Below are positions 6,413 to 8,440 of a stretch of DNA of 8,440 nucleotides, piece by piece. The position numbers were made by a program, and so were the translations under genes. The notes under the pieces were generated by a model. It had not been told where the DNA came from. It ran no database searches and saw nothing but the letters and a program-made list of their open reading frames with translations. Source of the DNA: Fidelibacterota bacterium (GTDB lineage Bacteria > Marinisomatota > Marinisomatia > Marinisomatales > Marinisomataceae); the NCBI GenBank assembly GCA_012963075.1, contig DTWI01000177.1, positions 1 through 8,440 on the forward strand, written 5' to 3'. Every line of letters begins with the position of its first letter. The first letter of the stretch is position 1.

Positions 6413-7884
6413 TTTAATGATTTAAGTGTTGGGAAAAGAATGGCATCTCTGATCCATCTTGTATCAATAAATAACATGACCAAACGATCAATTCCAACAC
6501 CAACACCCGCTGTAGGAGGCATTCCTGTCTCAATAGCTTCTAAAAAATTTTCATCAACTGGAAAAGCATTTTCATCTCCATCTTCTCTTTTCTTTGATTG
6601 GTCTTCAAATCTATTTCTTTGATCTATTGGATCATTAAGTTCAGAAAAACCATTAGCAAATTCCATTCCCGCAATAAATAATTCGAATCTTTCCGTAAAA
6701 TTTTTATCACCATCTCTATTAATTTTAGCTAATGGAGATATCTCTACAGGATGATTAATAACATAAGTTGGATTAATCAAATTAGGTTCAATTTTTCTTC
6801 TCATTATTTCATCAATCATTTTAGCTAGACCATCGCTTTTTTTAACTTTCAAATCTAATTTTTTACATAAATTGAGTACTGCCTTTATATCACTTAAATC
6901 TACAGATTCACCAGTATGTTCCTGGATTAATTCATCCATTGATTTTCTTGCAAATTTCTTGGAAAGATTAATCTTATGTCCATCCCAAGAGATTATTTTC
7001 ATATCTAAGTCATTTGTCACTTTTTTAAACATTTTTTCAACAAAATCCATCATAAAATTATAATCAGCATAGGCTTGATAGAATTCTAACATAGTAAATT
7101 CAGGATTATGGCTACGATCAATACCTTCATTTCTGAAATCTTTTGACATTTCATAAACTTTTTCAAATCCACCAACAATTAATTGTTTCAGATAAAGTTC
7201 GGTTGCAATTCTTAAATAAAATTCTTGATCTAAAGCATTGTGAAATGTTTTAAAGGGTTTTGCATTTGCTCCTCCATACACAGGTTGTAATACTGGTGTT
7301 TCTACTTCTATGTAACCATTTGTGTTTAAGAATTCTCTAATTGAATTAACAATCTTAAATCGTTTAACATAATTTTCTTTTGTTTCTGGATTAATAATTA
7401 AGTCTAAATAGCGCTTTCTATATCGAAATTCTTTGTCAGAAACAAAATTATATTTTTCTCCATCTTTTTCTTTTACATCAGGTATTGGTCTCAAATTTTT
7501 GCTTAAGAGAGTTAATGTCTTCACTTTCACTGTAACAGCACCCGTTTTGGTAATAAAAATTTTTCCACTAACCCCGATGTAATCTCCAATATCTATTAAT
7601 TTGAAAAGATTGTAACCATCTTCACCGACATCATCTTTGGCTATATACAATTGCACTCTTCCTGATTCATCTTGAATATTTGTAAAGGCAGCTTTTCCCA
7701 TATTTCGCAATGCCATTACTCTCCCTGCAACAGAAACTTTTTTACCAACAATATCTTCGGTTACTTGGCTTGTAGTATGACTACATTTAAATTCATATGG
7801 GTAGGGATTTACACCTAAATCGCGGATTTTCTTTAACTTTTCTAGACGACTTTCTATAATTTGTTCTAAACTTTTATTCTCCAT
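6409..7884 (-). CDS. lysS: Lysyl-tRNA synthetase, class II
   Basis: Charges tRNA-Lys with lysine in the cytoplasm. The 491-residue length fits bacterial class II LysRS (E. coli about 505). An N-terminal OB-fold anticodon-binding domain lies at about 48-130 (VAGRVMALRNMGKAAFTNIQ). The catalytic domain follows with motif 1 around ETPVLQP (195-201), motif 2 FRNEGIDRSHNPEFTMLE (250-267) and motif 3 GVGVGIDRLVM (460-470); MEFANGFSELNDP (407-419) is the usual lysine-pocket region. Motif 2 has IDRSHN rather than the common ISTRHN, a form resembling FCB-group enzymes. A class II enzyme argues against most alphaproteobacteria, which use class I LysK. It lies 12 nt after prfB, the same pairing as in E. 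coli, and its TGA stop overlaps the next start. Only weak ribosome-binding similarity (GAGCG) precedes the ATG. Confidence 0.97.
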   Translation of the reverse strand: MENKSLEQIIESRLEKLKKIRDLGVNPYPYEFKCSHTTSQVTEDIVGKKVSVAGRVMALRNMGKAAFTNIQDESGRVQLYIAKDDVGEDGYNLFKLIDIGDYIGVSGKIFITKTGAVTVKVKTLTLLSKNLRPIPDVKEKDGEKYNFVSDKEFRYRKRYLDLIINPETKENYVKRFKIVNSIREFLNTNGYIEVETPVLQPVYGGANAKPFKTFHNALDQEFYLRIATELYLKQLIVGGFEKVYEMSKDFRNEGIDRSHNPEFTMLEFYQAYADYNFMMDFVEKMFKKVTNDLDMKIISWDGHKINLSKKFARKSMDELIQEHTGESVDLSDIKAVLNLCKKLDLKVKKSDGLAKMIDEIMRRKIEPNLINPTYVINHPVEISPLAKINRDGDKNFTERFELFIAGMEFANGFSELNDPIDQRNRFEDQSKKREDGDENAFPVDENFLEAIETGMPPTAGVGVGIDRLVMLFIDTRWIRDAILFPTLKSLK

Positions 7885-7896
7885 CGCTCAATAAAC

Positions 7897-8440
7897 TTAT
7901 TTCTTTTTTTCCATTTTATCTAATAAATAACTATATATAAAGTCATCAATATTCCCATCCATAACACTTTTTACATTTCCAACTTCAAACTTTGTTCTAT
8001 GATCTTTTACCATATTGTAGGGATGAAAAACATAAGACCGAATTTGATTCCCCCAAGCAATATCTTTCTTATCATCCTCTAATAATTTTTTTGATTCCAA
8101 ATTTTTTTCAATCTCTACTTGATAAAGCTTTGATTTCAACACTTTTAGTGCTTGTTCTTTATTCCTGTGCTGAGATCGCTGACTTTGGCATTGAGTAACA
8201 ATACCTGTTGGTATGTGTGTAATTCTAATAGCAGAATCCGTCTTATTGACATGTTGCCCTCCTGCACCACTTGATCGAAATGTATCAATTCTTAAATCCT
8301 TCTGACTAATTTCTATATCGACAGCTTCATCAGCTAAAGGATAAACAAAAACAGAAGCAAATGAAGTATGTCTTCTACTATTTGAATCAAGAGGAGAAAT
8401 TCGAACTAACCTATGAATTTGCCAGCGGTATCGCCAAACA
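7897..8440 (-). CDS. prfB: Peptide chain release factor 2, C-terminal part (5' end off the right edge)
   Basis: Releases completed proteins at UGA and UAA codons. About 180 C-terminal residues are present; the reading frame enters from the right edge at 8439 and ends in TAA at 7897. Visible landmarks in order are HRLVRIS, the stop-codon-recognition tripeptide position occupied by [16 protein letters not shown], the catalytic loop [20 protein letters not shown] with the invariant [18 protein letters not shown], and the C-terminal [23 protein letters not shown] region. The spacing between SPL and GGQ is the same as in E. coli RF2 (205-207 to 250-252). UGA is used as a normal stop in this window (lysS and the second permease), so an RF2 is expected. 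The first seven residues at the window edge (VWRYRWQ, 8419-8439) do not resemble RF2, which normally has a glycine just before the V/I-H-R. Any programmed frameshift site lies outside the window. Confidence 0.95.
   Translation of the reverse strand, partial: VWRYRWQIHRLVRISPLDSNSRRHTSFASVFVYPLADEAVDIEISQKDLRIDTFRSSGAGGQHVNKTDSAIRITHIPTGIVTQCQSQRSQHRNKEQALKVLKSKLYQVEIEKNLESKKLLEDDKKDIAWGNQIRSYVFHPYNMVKDHRTKFEVGNVKSVMDGNIDDFIYSYLLDKMEKKK

Noticed and set aside
6440..7063. Two plus-strand open frames inside lysS
   Set aside because: Both are antisense to the lysS catalytic domain, including motif 3.
7897..8142. A separate 81-residue gene starting at an internal Met
   Set aside because: The frame stays open upstream to the window edge and encodes the GGQ region, so this is only the end of prfB.
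7992..8198. Plus-strand open frame inside prfB
   Set aside because: Antisense to the conserved RF2 C-terminus.

Overview
The window is an AT-rich (about one-third G+C by eye) stretch of bacterial chromosome in which every supported gene lies on the minus strand, so it reads right to left. The Lol lipoprotein-export genes point to a diderm. Protein-level traits suggest a marine-type FCB-group bacterium (for example Marinimicrobia-like): a class II lysyl-tRNA synthetase with the motif-2 variant NEGIDRSHNPEFT, a DnaK whose substrate-binding domain resembles Bacteroidetes/Chlorobi/Marinimicrobia relatives, and a release factor 2 unlike the Bacteroidetes form. This placement is inference; no marker here settles it.

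Right part (8440-3460): a compact operon. It starts with the 3' half of prfB (release factor 2, cut by the window edge), then lysS, two FtsX/LolC-E-type permeases and the ATPase lolD. Spacings are +12, -4, -1 and -4 nt, so the last four genes are joined by overlapping stop and start codons (ATGA, TAATG, ATGA). The two permeases and LolD should form an inner-membrane LolCDE complex that extracts lipoproteins and hands them to a periplasmic carrier.

Middle (3459-3348): the only real regulatory gap. It holds a near-consensus -24/-12 (sigma-54) promoter motif facing dnaK, a nested inverted repeat just upstream of it, and a strong AGGAG ribosome-binding site. No CIRCE element is visible.

Left part (3347-1): dnaK (Hsp70), followed after 8 nt by a small, unrecognised membrane protein of 98 residues, then after 67 nt by a large unrecognised protein with an N-terminal membrane anchor that runs off the left edge. 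No grpE, dnaJ or hrcA is adjacent to dnaK.

No mobile elements, CRISPR arrays, tRNAs or rRNAs were seen. The points most worth following up are the sigma-54-like dnaK promoter with its inverted repeat, the SPL (not SPF) tripeptide in release factor 2, a compositionally odd extreme right end, and the two unknown genes behind dnaK.
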